64,000 nucleotides of DNA from Streptomyces cacaoi (GTDB lineage: Bacteria; Actinomycetota; Actinomycetes; Streptomycetales; Streptomycetaceae): positions 1 to 64,000 of the forward strand of contig NZ_BJMM01000038.1 in the NCBI RefSeq assembly GCF_006539165.1, written 5' to 3'. The first letter of the stretch is position 1; each line of letters opens with the position of its first letter. The notes under the pieces are model-generated. The model saw nothing but the letters and a program-made list of their open reading frames with translations. It did no database searches and had not been told where the DNA came from. Position numbers and translations under genes: made by a program. Shown here piece by piece: positions 9,224 through 17,923 of the stretch.

Positions 9224-9804
9224 GCCATCGGCACCTTGTCACCGCCGTCGGTCTCCCAACCGCCGTCGTAGCGCTGGCGCGGGTTCCGAGGGACGTCCTG
9301 CCAGTTCCCGGGCCCGGCGCCGCCGGCTTCTTTGGGGCTCTCGGACCCGTCGTCGTCCATCCAGGGTTCCTGGTAGATGTCCGGCGCGGGGTCGAAGTGG
9401 GGTCGGCTGCCCTGTTGCCATGCCTTGATCCCGGCTTCGCCGAAGGGCAGCTTCGCCATGTTGTCGGCCGTCGGCTCGAAGTTCTTGATCCCCAGCAGGT
9501 CGGCCATCATGTAGGCGACGAGCACCTGATGGAGGGTCTTCACCACGGTGTCCGTGTGTTCGGCGACCCTCCCCATGCCGTACCCCCACGAGGAGAGCAT
9601 GCCTTTGGCCGAGGAGACGATGTCGATCGTGGCGGAGGTGTTGATGTTCTCCGCCATCGGCTTCCAGTCGTCCTTGATCTTCCGCGCTGCGACGACGGAC
9701 TCCTCCAGAGGTTTCAAGATCTTGCGTACCGAAGAGATCTGAATCTTGTAGCCGTCCCCGGGCTTCCACTCCCCCGTTCCGCCCTGCTGTCCGATGTCGC
9801 TCAC
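9220..9804 (-). CDS. WXG100-like secretion partner of the Rhs toxin
   Basis: A 194-aa protein starting at GTG 9804, which overlaps the preceding stop as GTGA. GAGGAGA lies six bases upstream. The first ~105 residues are helical, with KDDWKPMAENINTSATIDIV and SSWGYGMGRVAEHTDTVVKT. This is the size and feel of a WXG100/ESAT-6-like or DUF-type helical hairpin. The last ~70 residues are Pro/Gly/Asp-rich and probably disordered. There are no membrane segments. The gene lies directly before the Rhs gene and overlaps it by 4 nt, so it is probably a chaperone or co-secreted partner for the toxin's N-terminal export domain. No canonical W-x-G triplet is obvious, so family placement is tentative. Confidence 0.75.
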   Translation of the reverse strand: MSDIGQQGGTGEWKPGDGYKIQISSVRKILKPLEESVVAARKIKDDWKPMAENINTSATIDIVSSAKGMLSSWGYGMGRVAEHTDTVVKTLHQVLVAYMMADLLGIKNFEPTADNMAKLPFGEAGIKAWQQGSRPHFDPAPDIYQEPWMDDDGSESPKEAGGAGPGNWQDVPRNPRQRYDGGWETDGGDKVPMA

Positions 9805-10172
9805 TCGGTCTCTCCTCGCGGCGGCGTGGCTTCCGTTGGTGTCCGATCTTCCGTCGTGTCACGGGCAGCCGCGTTCCCCAGGAGAAAGGCGTGCGGTTCC
9901 AGGGGGTCCACCAGCGCACGTACCCCCAGCGGCAGCAGCTGCGTCAGGTCGCCGACGGTCGTGGAAGCCCAGGCGCATGCTCCTGCGAAGCGTGCCAAAC
10001 CCTCCAGCGAGCTGAACACCGGGACGACGGGGCCGTCTTCGGTTTCGGAGACCAGGAAACCCGGCCGTTCGGGGCGCTGGAAGTACACGCGGACCGCCTG
10101 CGCTGCTGCCAGTCGTTCCGCGTGCGGTGTCTCTGCCGCCGCCTCGGTGCGCACGAGGTCGCGCAACCGCAT
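9801..10172 (-). CDS. SseB-like N-terminal domain protein
   Basis: A 123-aa soluble protein, first gene of the toxin operon. The ATG at 10172 is preceded only by a G-rich stretch. The pattern VRVYFQRPERPGFLVSE, VVPVFSSLEGLARFAG and VDPLEPHAFLLG fits the SseB N-terminal fold that is common beside type VII-type toxins in actinomycetes. It overlaps the next gene by GTGA, so expression is coupled to the WXG-like protein, the toxin and the immunity gene. A role as an export adaptor or chaperone is inferred from context. No catalytic residues are apparent. Confidence 0.7.
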   Translation of the reverse strand: MRLRDLVRTEAAAETPHAERLAAAQAVRVYFQRPERPGFLVSETEDGPVVPVFSSLEGLARFAGACAWASTTVGDLTQLLPLGVRALVDPLEPHAFLLGNAAARDTTEDRTPTEATPPRGETE

Positions 10173-10369
10173 TGTCCGCCCCCCGAGTTGGTCGCTGTGC
10201 GTGTCGGTGGTCGCCCGTCGCGCATCCTCGCACAGCCGGTCGGTGACCGGCTGTGCGGCCGCGGATTCGGCCGGTGAGCGGGGGTGGTGCGGATGTCTAG
10301 GACCAGCGGCCCAGGGAGGTCCGTACTGCGTAGGTGGTGCGAGGGGGGCCGGGCTCTTACGTTGGGCGC

Positions 10370-11941
10370 ATGGGTGCTTTCGACGAGGGTGATACGGGCG
10401 GGGCCCGGACGGCAGGTGCGGGGCCGGAGCCGCGCGGGGCAGGGGACGGTGCGGCCGGCCCGGAGGCGAAAGCGCGGGCGGCGGTCGAGGCGCAGGCGGC
10501 CGACGGTGCCGGCGGGGCGCGGAAGGAGACGGCGCTGAGCCGGCCGCACCGGGCGCTGACGCTGGGGATCGTCTCCGTCGTGCTGCTGATCGCGTTCGAG
10601 GCGACCGCGGTGGGGACGGCGATGCCGGTGGCGGCCGACGAGTTGAACGGGATCGGGCTCTACCCGTACGCGTTCTCGGCGTTCTTCACGACGTCGGTGG
10701 TGGGCATGGTCGTCTCCGGGCAGTGGTGCGACCGGCGGGGCCCGCTGCCGCCGCTGATGACGGGGATCGGGGCGTTCGCCGGCGGGCTGGTGCTGTCCGG
10801 GACGGCGGTCTCCATGTGGATCTTCGTGCTGGGCCGTGCGGTGCAGGGCATCGGCGGCGGGCTGGTGATCGTCTCGCTGTACGTCACGGTGAGCCGGGCG
10901 TTTCCCGCGTCGGTGCGGCCGAAGGTGCTGGCGGCGTTCGCGGCCTCGTGGGTGGTGCCGTCGGTCGTCGGGCCGCTGATCTCGGGGACCGTCACCCAAC
11001 AGCTCGGCTGGCGCTGGGTGTTCCTGGGGATACCGGTGCTGGTGGTGCTGCCGCTCGTGGTGATGCTGCCGCCGCTGCGGCGCAAGGCGTCCGGGCCGCC
11101 CCCGGGCGCGGGGGAGCGCAGCGCCGAGAGCGCCGAGGAGGACCGGCGGCGGATCCGGCTGGCGATCGCCGTGGCCGTGGGCGCCGGGCTGCTCCAGTAC
11201 GCCAGCCAGGATCTGCGGCTGGTGGCGCTGGTGCCGGCCGCGGCCGGGCTGGCCCTGCTCGTGCCGTCGGTGCGGGCGCTGCTGCCGCGGGGCACGCTGC
11301 GGGCGGCGCGCGGACTGCCGACGGTGGTGCTGCTGCGCGGTATGGCGGCCGGTTCGTACATCGTCGCCGAGAGCTTCGTCCCGCTCATGCTCGTCACCCA
11401 GCGGGGGCTGTCGGTGACGATGGCGGGGCTCACGCTCGCGGCGGGCGGGGCCAGTTGGGCGCTCGGCTCCTTTGTGCAGTCCCGTCCGGGTATGGACGAC
11501 CGGCGGCAGTCGCTGGCCCGGTTCGGCATGGTGTTCGTCACCTTCTCGCTCGTGTACGCGCCGGTGGTGCTGGTGCCCTCGGTGCCGGTGTGGACGCTCG
11601 CCGCCGGTATGGCGGTCGGCTGTTTCGGCATGGGGCTGGTGATCTCCTCGCTGAGCGTGCTGCTGCTCCAGCTGTCGGCGCCCGAGGAGACGGGCCGCAA
11701 CTCCGCCGCGCTCCAGCTGTGCGACGGCTTGTCGAACGTGCTGCTGCTGGCGGCGACCGGAGCGGTGTTCACCTCGCTGGGCGGCGGCTCGGTGACCGTC
11801 GGGGCGGGCCACACCGCGCAGGGTGCGGACGGCGGGCAGCCGAGCGCGTTCGTCGCGGTGTACGCCGTCTCGGCCGTCGTCGCGCTCGGGGGCGTGCTGG
11901 TGGCGGGACGGCTGCGCCCGAAGGAGCCGTCGGCGGCCTGA
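10370..11941 (+). CDS. MFS drug/proton antiporter-type transporter
   Basis: A 523-aa membrane protein with about 60 disordered N-terminal residues rich in Gly, Ala and Glu, followed by 12-14 hydrophobic helices. Motif A is present as GQWCDRRGPLPPLMTG and motif C-like sequence as RAVQGIGGGLVIVSLYV, both typical of major-facilitator exporters of the DHA2 type. ATG 10370 is chosen because hydrophobicity and codon use begin there. No good ribosome site is seen, but TACGTT at 10358-10363 could be a -10 for a leaderless transcript. It is divergent from the toxin operon and 95 bp before a LysR gene that may control it. The substrate is unknown. Confidence 0.88.
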   Translation: MGAFDEGDTGGARTAGAGPEPRGAGDGAAGPEAKARAAVEAQAADGAGGARKETALSRPHRALTLGIVSVVLLIAFEATAVGTAMPVAADELNGIGLYPYAFSAFFTTSVVGMVVSGQWCDRRGPLPPLMTGIGAFAGGLVLSGTAVSMWIFVLGRAVQGIGGGLVIVSLYVTVSRAFPASVRPKVLAAFAASWVVPSVVGPLISGTVTQQLGWRWVFLGIPVLVVLPLVVMLPPLRRKASGPPPGAGERSAESAEEDRRRIRLAIAVAVGAGLLQYASQDLRLVALVPAAAGLALLVPSVRALLPRGTLRAARGLPTVVLLRGMAAGSYIVAESFVPLMLVTQRGLSVTMAGLTLAAGGASWALGSFVQSRPGMDDRRQSLARFGMVFVTFSLVYAPVVLVPSVPVWTLAAGMAVGCFGMGLVISSLSVLLLQLSAPEETGRNSAALQLCDGLSNVLLLAATGAVFTSLGGGSVTVGAGHTAQGADGGQPSAFVAVYAVSAVVALGGVLVAGRLRPKEPSAA

Positions 11942-12036
11942 GTCGGCCGGTGTCCGGCCGTCCGCCCCGGACGAAGATCCAAAAGCGCTGCTCGGGGGCG
12001 GGTTGGCGCAACCCAAAATCCGCTTATGGTGCTGTC

Positions 12037-12942
12037 ATGTTCGACTCCCGGCACATCCGGACCTTCCACGAGGTGGTGCGGAGCGGCTCGTACTCCGCGG
12101 CAGCCCGCGCCCTCGGGTACACCCAGCCCGCGATCACCCAGCAGATGAAGGCGCTGGAGCGCGCGGTGGGCACGCCGCTGTTCGTCCGGGCCGGGCGCAG
12201 CATGCGGCTGACGGAGGCCGGGGAGACGCTGTCGCGGCACGCGGAGACGATCCTGGACAGCATCAGCACCGCGCAGCAGCAGATGGCCTCGCTGACCCGG
12301 CTGCGGGCGGGAAAGGTCAGCGTGTGCGCCTTCCCCAGCGCGGCGGCGACGCTCGTCCCGGAGGCGCTGGCCCGGCTCGGGGCGGCGCACCCGGGCATAA
12401 GGGTCGAGTTGCAGGAGGGGGAGCCGCCGGAGTCGCTGCGCCGGGTGGTGCGGGGCGAGTGCGACATCACGCTGGCCTTCACCTACCCCGGCCTGCACGA
12501 ACAGGTGCCCGAGGAGCTGGTGGAGATCCCGCTGCTGGAGGACCAGCTCACGGTGCTGCTGCCGACGGGGCATCCGATGGCGCGGCGGCGCGCGGTCAAG
12601 CTCGCTGAGCTGGCCGGCGAGCGGTGGATCGCCGGCTGTCTGCGCTGCCGGGCCAACTTCCTGCACGAGTGCGCCGAGTTGGGCTTCGCTCCGGACATCG
12701 CCTTCACGACGGACGACAACCTGGTGGTGCAGAGCCTCGTCGCGGAGGGCCTGGGCATCGCGATGATGCCGGGGCTCGTCCTGTCGTTCCTCGTCCACCA
12801 GAAGGTCACGGGCCGGGCGCTCGACCCGGCGTCCCGGCGCCAGGTGTCGGCGTACGTGCTGCGCGAGCATCTGGAGATACCGGCGACGTCCCTCGTCCTG
12901 GACGAGCTGCGCGCGGCGGCCGAGCGGCGGGTCGGCTGCTGA
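12037..12942 (+). CDS. LysR-family transcriptional regulator
   Basis: A 301-aa regulator. The N-terminal winged helix (residues 1-60) has the classic RHIRTFHEVVRSGSYSAAAR and TQPAITQQMKALE. A periplasmic-binding-like effector domain follows from about residue 90 to 295 (GKVSVCAFPSAAATLVPEAL). TATGGT at 12025-12030 lies six bases before the ATG, so the mRNA may be leaderless. Downstream lie cysteine dioxygenase and a YeiH-type exporter, and LysR genes commonly accompany YeiH-type genes. Control of that pair by a sulfur or amino-acid signal is therefore likely but inferred. The upstream MFS gene is the other candidate target. Confidence 0.92.
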   Translation: MFDSRHIRTFHEVVRSGSYSAAARALGYTQPAITQQMKALERAVGTPLFVRAGRSMRLTEAGETLSRHAETILDSISTAQQQMASLTRLRAGKVSVCAFPSAAATLVPEALARLGAAHPGIRVELQEGEPPESLRRVVRGECDITLAFTYPGLHEQVPEELVEIPLLEDQLTVLLPTGHPMARRRAVKLAELAGERWIAGCLRCRANFLHECAELGFAPDIAFTTDDNLVVQSLVAEGLGIAMMPGLVLSFLVHQKVTGRALDPASRRQVSAYVLREHLEIPATSLVLDELRAAAERRVGC

Positions 12943-13063
12943 GCGCCCGCCGGGCCGCGGCCCGCCGGGGTGGACGGGGCGGGCCCGATCCATAAGCGGT
13001 TGTGAGGAGTGGCCCAACAAACCGTCGTTGGACGTGATACGTGGCCGGGGTCACGCTCCCCCT

Positions 13064-13633
13064 ATGGCTGCTACCACCGATACGCCCACCGTCCGTGCGA
13101 CCGAACGGCTGCGCACCCTCGTCGGCGAGGTGCGCGAGGCGGTCGGCCGCGGGCTGCCGCCGGACGTCACCGCCTACCTCGTCGGGGAGAAGCTCGCCCC
13201 GCACCTGGGAGCCGCCGACCTGCTGACCGCGGCCCAGCGCGAACCGGACCCGGAGCGCTACCGGCAGCACCTGCTGCACGCCGAGCAGGACGGCAGCTTC
13301 TCCCTCGTCGCGCTGGTGTGGCTGCCCGGCCAGCGCACTCCCGTGCACGACCACGTCTCCTGGTGTGTGACGGGCGTCCACGAGGGCGAGGAGCACGAGC
13401 GCCGCTACCGGCTGCTGCCCGCCGAGGCGGCCGGGGACAGCGCCCGGCTGGTCGCGACGGAGGACGTGGTCAACCCGCTGGGCTCGGTGTGCGGGTTCGC
13501 GCCGCCCGGGGACATCCACCGGGTGTGGAACGGCGGCGAGTCCCTCGCGGTCTCGATCCACATCTACGGCGCCGACATATCCCGGCTGGGCAGCAGCGTC
13601 CGCCGGGTCTACGAGCTGCCGGCCGACGCCTGA
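13064..13633 (+). CDS. cysteine dioxygenase-type cupin
   Basis: A 189-aa non-heme iron enzyme of the cysteine dioxygenase type I family. It oxidises cysteine (or a related thiol such as 3-mercaptopropionate) to the sulfinate. The iron ligands are visible as TPVHDHVSWCVTGV (His-x-His) and GDIHRVWNGG (third His). An HIYGADIS-like strand follows near the end. The ATG at 13064 is preferred over a TTG 36 bases earlier. The stop overlaps the start of the exporter gene (TGATG), so the two products are made together. Together they suggest conversion of excess cysteine sulfur to sulfite and its export. Confidence 0.88.
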   Translation: MAATTDTPTVRATERLRTLVGEVREAVGRGLPPDVTAYLVGEKLAPHLGAADLLTAAQREPDPERYRQHLLHAEQDGSFSLVALVWLPGQRTPVHDHVSWCVTGVHEGEEHERRYRLLPAEAAGDSARLVATEDVVNPLGSVCGFAPPGDIHRVWNGGESLAVSIHIYGADISRLGSSVRRVYELPADA

Positions 13634-14823
13634 TGGCGCTGCTCGGGGACCGCGCCGGCACGCGTGAGCCGTCGGCGCCCGCCACCGGCGGCACGCCCCC
13701 GCGCGCCCCCAGCCGGCTGCCCGGGCTGGCCATGGCGGCGCTCGGGGTCGCCGTGGCCTCCGGTGTGCATCTGCTGGTACCGGCCGTGCCGATGCTCACG
13801 GCCGCCGTCGTGCTGGGCATCCTCGCCGCCCATCTGCCCGGACTGCGCGGGCTGGTGCGCGGCCCCGGGCGGCGGGGGCTGACCCTCGCAGGGAAGCGGC
13901 TGATGCGGCTGGGCATCGTCCTGCTCGGGCTGAAGCTGGGGCTGCGGGACGTGCTGGGGCTCGGCTGGGCGACGGTGGCGATGGTGGCCGTCGTGGTCAC
14001 CGCGACCTTCTTCGGCACGGTGTGGCTGGGCCGCAGGCTGGGGCTGCGCGGCGACCAGCCGCTGCTGATCGCCACCGGCTACTCGATCTGCGGTGCCTCC
14101 GCGATCGGCGCCGTCAGCGAGGTGCGCGACGGCTACGAGGGCGACGAGGAGGACACCGCCACCTCGGTGGCCCTCGTCACCCTGTGCGGGACGCTCGCCA
14201 TCGCCGTACTGCCGCTGCTCCAGGGCCCGCTCGGGCTGGACGCGACGCAGTTCGGCCGCTGGGTCGGTGCCGGGGTGCACGACGTGGGCCAGGTCGTCGC
14301 CACCGCGCAGACGGCCGGTCCGGACGCGCTCGGCCAGGCCGTGCTGGTCAAGCTGATGCGGGTGATGCTGCTGGCCCCGCTGGTCGCCGCCGTCGTCGTG
14401 GCGGGCCGGCGCCGGCGAGCGGCGGCGAAGGCGGCCGCCGCACGGGCGGCGACGCAGGCGGCGGAGGGCGCCGGGGGCGCGGAAGGCGGCGCACCGGGCG
14501 CTGAGGGCGCTGAGGGCGCGGTGGGTGCTGAGGGCGCGGCAGGTGCGGGCGCCGAGGGGAAGCGGCCGCCGCTCGTACCGCTGTTCGTCCTCGGGTTCCT
14601 CGCGATGGTCGCGGTACGGACGACGGGGCTGCTGCCCACCGCCGTGCTGGACGGCGCGGGCCAGGTCCAGGAGATCCTGCTGGCCGCGGCCCTGTTCGGG
14701 CTCGGCAGCGCCGTCCATCTGCCGTCGCTGGCGCGCACCGGCGGCCGGGTGGCGACGCTCGGCCTGGCCTCCTGGGTGGTGATCGCCGGCGTCTCGTACG
14801 GCGGCGTCCTGCTCACCACCTGA
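13633..14823 (+). CDS. YeiH-family putative sulfate/sulfite exporter
   Basis: A 396-aa membrane protein of the YeiH/PSE family (UPF0324), with roughly ten hydrophobic helices. Family landmarks are LRLGIVLLGLKLGLRDVL, the signature YSICGASAIGAV followed by EDTATSVALVTLCGTLA, and GVHDVGQVVATAQ. A long Ala/Gly/Glu low-complexity loop at about residues 262-312 separates the last helices and is unusual for the family. The ATG overlaps the dioxygenase stop by one base. With cysteine dioxygenase upstream, disposal of sulfite or sulfate from cysteine breakdown is the natural role. The transported ion has not been settled for most family members. Confidence 0.88.
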   Translation: MALLGDRAGTREPSAPATGGTPPRAPSRLPGLAMAALGVAVASGVHLLVPAVPMLTAAVVLGILAAHLPGLRGLVRGPGRRGLTLAGKRLMRLGIVLLGLKLGLRDVLGLGWATVAMVAVVVTATFFGTVWLGRRLGLRGDQPLLIATGYSICGASAIGAVSEVRDGYEGDEEDTATSVALVTLCGTLAIAVLPLLQGPLGLDATQFGRWVGAGVHDVGQVVATAQTAGPDALGQAVLVKLMRVMLLAPLVAAVVVAGRRRRAAAKAAAARAATQAAEGAGGAEGGAPGAEGAEGAVGAEGAAGAGAEGKRPPLVPLFVLGFLAMVAVRTTGLLPTAVLDGAGQVQEILLAAALFGLGSAVHLPSLARTGGRVATLGLASWVVIAGVSYGGVLLTT

Positions 14824-15032
14824 ACCCGGGCCGGCCGGTCCGCCCCCGCCCGGCCCGGGCGGGGGCGGCGGCGTGTGGGCCGGGGAGACCGGGCCGGGGC
14901 GGCGGGTGTGCGGGGGATTCCGGGGGCCGGACGAGGCGGGCGCGGGGCGCGGGTAGGCTGGCGCGTTGCGCAGACCTGGCGCCGTCCCCGGCAGTCCGGG
15001 CCGTCCCACGCAACCGACCGGTATCGGAGACC

Positions 15033-16835
15033 GTGACTACCACTCCCACCACCCCCAGCAACAACACCCACCTGTCGCCCGCCTTCCCCGGCCGCGCCCC
15101 CTGGGGCACGGCGAACAAGCTGCGCGCCTGGCAGCAGGCGGCGATGGACGCGTATCTGGAGCGGCAGCCGCGCGACTTCCTGGCCGTCGCGACGCCCGGC
15201 GCCGGTAAGACGACGTTCGCGCTGACGCTGGCGTCCTGGCTGCTCCACCACCACGTCGTCCAGCAGGTGACCGTCGTCGCGCCGACCGAGCACCTCAAGA
15301 AGCAGTGGGCCGAGGCCGCCGCACGGGTCGGGATCAAGCTCGACCCGGACTACAGCGCGGGGCCGTTGAGCAAGGAGTACCACGGGGTCGCGCTCACCTA
15401 CGCGGGCGTGGGCGTGCGCCCGATGCTGCACCGCAACCGCGTCGAGCAGCGCAAGACCCTGGTCATCCTCGACGAGATCCACCACGCCGGCGACAGCCGC
15501 TCCTGGGGCGAGGCGTGTCTGGAGGCGTTCGAACCGGCCACCCGGCGCCTCGCGCTGACCGGCACCCCGTTCCGCTCGGACACCAACCCGATCCCGTTCG
15601 TGGAGTACGCCGAGGACGCCGAGGGCGTGCGCCGCTCCGTCGCCGACTACACCTACGGCTACGGCGACGCCCTCGCCAACGGCGTCGTGCGGCCCGTCAT
15701 CTTCCTCTCCTACAGCGGCAACATGCGCTGGCGCACCAAGGCGGGCGACGAGATCGAGGCCCGGCTCGGCGAGCCGATGACCAAGGACGCCATCTCGCAG
15801 GCGTGGCGCACCGCGCTGGACCCGCGCGGCGAGTGGATGCCCTCGGTGCTGCGCGCCGCCGACCACCGGCTCACCGAGGTCCGCAAGGCCGTGCCCGACG
15901 CGGGCGGCCTCGTCATCGCCTCCGACCAGGACCAGGCCCGCGCCTACGCCAAGCTGCTGCGGGAGATCACCGGCACCGGGCCCACCGTCGTCCTCTCCGA
16001 CGACGCGGGCGCCTCCCAGCGCATCGAGGACTTCCGGCACGGCGACGACCGCTGGATGGTCGCCGTCCGCATGGTGTCCGAGGGCGTCGACGTGCCGCGG
16101 CTGGCCGTCGGCGTGTACGCGACGACGGTCTCCACACCGCTGTTCTTCGCCCAGGCCATCGGCCGCTTCGTCCGCTCCCGGCGGCGCGGCGAGACCGCCT
16201 CCGTCTTCCTGCCGACGATCCCCACCCTGCTCGGCTTCGCCAACGAGATGGAGGTCGAGCGCGACCACGTCCTCGACAAGCCGAAGAAGGAGACGGAGGA
16301 CGACCCGTACGCCGAGGAGGCGGACCTGCTCAAGGAGGCCGAGCAGGAGCAGTCCGAGGAGGACGCGGACACCGGCGACCAACTGCCGTTCGAGGCGCTG
16401 GAGTCCGACGCCGTCTTCGACCGGGTCATGTACGACGGCGCCGAGTTCGGTATGCAGGCGCACCCGGGCAGCGAGGAGGAACAGGACTACCTCGGCATCC
16501 CCGGCCTGCTGGAGCCCGACCAGGTGCAACTGCTGCTCCAGAAGCGGCAGGCCCGGCAGATCGCGCACAGCAGGAAGAAGCCCGACGACGAGGCCGATCT
16601 GCTGGAGGTACCGGCCGAGCGGCGCCCCGTCGTCACGCACAAGGAACTGCTGGAGAAGCGCAAGCAGCTCAACACGCTGGTGGGTGCGTACGTGCACCAG
16701 AGCGGCAAGCCGCACGGCGTGATCCACAACGAGCTGCGCCGGGCGTGCGGGGGCCCGCCGAGCGCGGAGGCGACGGCGGGGCAGATCGAGGCCCGGATCG
16801 CCAAGGTCCGCGAGTGGGCAACCCGGATGCGCTGA
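15033..16835 (+). CDS. DEAD/DEAH-box superfamily 2 helicase
   Basis: A 600-aa ATP-dependent helicase of the type III restriction/UvrB-like branch of superfamily 2. The start is GTG at 15033, with GGAG just upstream. Walker A is ATPGAGKTTFAL (residues ~52-62) and the DEAH box appears as ILDEIHHAGDS. Motif III is LALTGTPFRSDT, motif V RMVSEGVDVPRLAVGVYAT, and motif VI QAIGRFVRSRRRGE. The last ~180 residues are acidic and then basic, with no recognised nuclease domain. No methyltransferase or nuclease lies next to it, so a restriction role is not supported. A TAGGCT at about 14953 may be the promoter -10. Conserved in streptomycetes; the specific substrate is unknown. Confidence 0.9.
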   Translation: MTTTPTTPSNNTHLSPAFPGRAPWGTANKLRAWQQAAMDAYLERQPRDFLAVATPGAGKTTFALTLASWLLHHHVVQQVTVVAPTEHLKKQWAEAAARVGIKLDPDYSAGPLSKEYHGVALTYAGVGVRPMLHRNRVEQRKTLVILDEIHHAGDSRSWGEACLEAFEPATRRLALTGTPFRSDTNPIPFVEYAEDAEGVRRSVADYTYGYGDALANGVVRPVIFLSYSGNMRWRTKAGDEIEARLGEPMTKDAISQAWRTALDPRGEWMPSVLRAADHRLTEVRKAVPDAGGLVIASDQDQARAYAKLLREITGTGPTVVLSDDAGASQRIEDFRHGDDRWMVAVRMVSEGVDVPRLAVGVYATTVSTPLFFAQAIGRFVRSRRRGETASVFLPTIPTLLGFANEMEVERDHVLDKPKKETEDDPYAEEADLLKEAEQEQSEEDADTGDQLPFEALESDAVFDRVMYDGAEFGMQAHPGSEEEQDYLGIPGLLEPDQVQLLLQKRQARQIAHSRKKPDDEADLLEVPAERRPVVTHKELLEKRKQLNTLVGAYVHQSGKPHGVIHNELRRACGGPPSAEATAGQIEARIAKVREWATRMR

Positions 16836-17155
16836 ACCGCCACACCTTCGCCGAATCGTCACACCCTCGCCCCGCACCGTGCGTTTCCGGGGAGAGCGAC
16901 GGGAGGACGGCCGGGAGCCCAGGGGAAGGGGGAGATCAGCGGGAGATCAACCGGACGTTCCCTGGGCGTTCCCTGGAGGTTTCCCGGAGGTTTCCGGTGA
17001 AACGGGCGTCCGTGGACCGGATTCTGGACAAGCTCTTCCGGTCAGCGGTACTCCTCGCTAAGTTTCCCGTTCACACGCCTCGCGGCGGCGGCGGGCGAGA
17101 TGCCGCGGGCCCCGCGTCCGGCCGGCTGCCGTCACTCACCGAGGGAGGGGGCGTC
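16836..17155. promoter_or_regulatory. IclR-gene upstream region with palindrome and short repeats
   Basis: This 320-base gap holds no convincing gene. Short direct repeats occur as CGTTCCCTGG (twice) and GGAGGTTTCC-like (twice) around 16960-16997. A palindrome GTTTC-CGGT-GAAAC lies at 16990-17003. IclR regulators usually bind such A/T-containing dyads near their own promoters, so this is a candidate autoregulatory operator. A lower-GC patch at 17020-17085 could hold the promoter. Confidence 0.4.
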
Positions 17156-17806
17156 GTGACCGCGGAGACTTCGCAGACGCTCGACCGGGGACTGCGCGTC
17201 CTGAAATTACTGGCCGACACCGACCACGGCCTGACCGTCACGGAACTGTCCACCAGACTCGGCGTCAACCGCACGGTCGTCTACCGCCTGCTCGCCACGC
17301 TGGAACAGCACGCCCTCGTCCGGCGCGACCTGGGCGGCCGGGCCCGGGTCGGGCTCGGGGTGCTGCGGCTGGGCAGACAGGTGCACCCCCTCGTGCGCGA
17401 GGCGGCGCTGCCCGCGCTGCGGGCCCTCGCCGAGGACGTGGGGGCGACGGCCCATCTGACCCTGGTCGACGGGTCGGAGGCGCTGGCCGTCGCCGTCGTC
17501 GAGCCGAGCTGGACCGACTACCACGTCGCCTACCGCACCGGCTTCCGGCATCCGCTGGACCGGGGGGCGGCCGGCCGTGCCATCCTCTCCGCCCGCGCCG
17601 AACAGCTCACCGACGGCGGCGAGCCCGGATTCGTGCTCACCCACGGTGAGTTGGAGGCCGGTGCCAGCGGGGCGGCCGCGCCCGTGCTGGAGGTCGGCGG
17701 CGTCGAGGGCAGCGTCGGCGTGGTCATGCTCGCCGACGCCGTGCCCGAGGGGGTCGGCGAGCGGGTGGTGCGCGCCGCGAAGGAAGTGGCCGAGGCGCTG
17801 CGCTGA
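17156..17806 (+). CDS. IclR-family transcriptional regulator with a TTA codon
   Basis: A 216-aa regulator starting at GTG 17156 after GGGAGG. The N-terminal winged helix (QTLDRGLRVLKLLADTDHG, then ELSTRLGVNRTVVYRLLATL) is followed by the IclR effector domain (AHLTLVDGSEALAVAVVEPS, RTGFRHPLDRGAAGRAIL). At 216 residues it is shorter than the usual 240-270, mainly near the C terminus. Codon 18 is TTA (17207-17209). That codon is rare in streptomycetes and read by the bldA tRNA, so expression is probably tied to development. No obvious operon partner; the protease gene 117 bp downstream is separately initiated. Confidence 0.88.
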   Translation: MTAETSQTLDRGLRVLKLLADTDHGLTVTELSTRLGVNRTVVYRLLATLEQHALVRRDLGGRARVGLGVLRLGRQVHPLVREAALPALRALAEDVGATAHLTLVDGSEALAVAVVEPSWTDYHVAYRTGFRHPLDRGAAGRAILSARAEQLTDGGEPGFVLTHGELEAGASGAAAPVLEVGGVEGSVGVVMLADAVPEGVGERVVRAAKEVAEALR

Positions 17807-17923
17807 GCGGAAGCCTCCGGGCCGGCGGGCACGGCCTCGGCAGGGCGCGGGCGCCCGGCCGGGCACGCTTCCCCGCGGGCGGGCAATTCGTGCGGCCGCC
17901 GGGGCACTGGATAGATTGCGGGA

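Noticed and set aside
15033..16835. Phage-defence or restriction helicase
   Set aside because: No methylase, nuclease or other defence gene is adjacent, and the helicase is of a kind conserved in streptomycete chromosomes.
14133..16877. 914-codon minus-strand frame across the exporter and helicase genes
   Set aside because: It is the complement of two clear genes and has no domain content.
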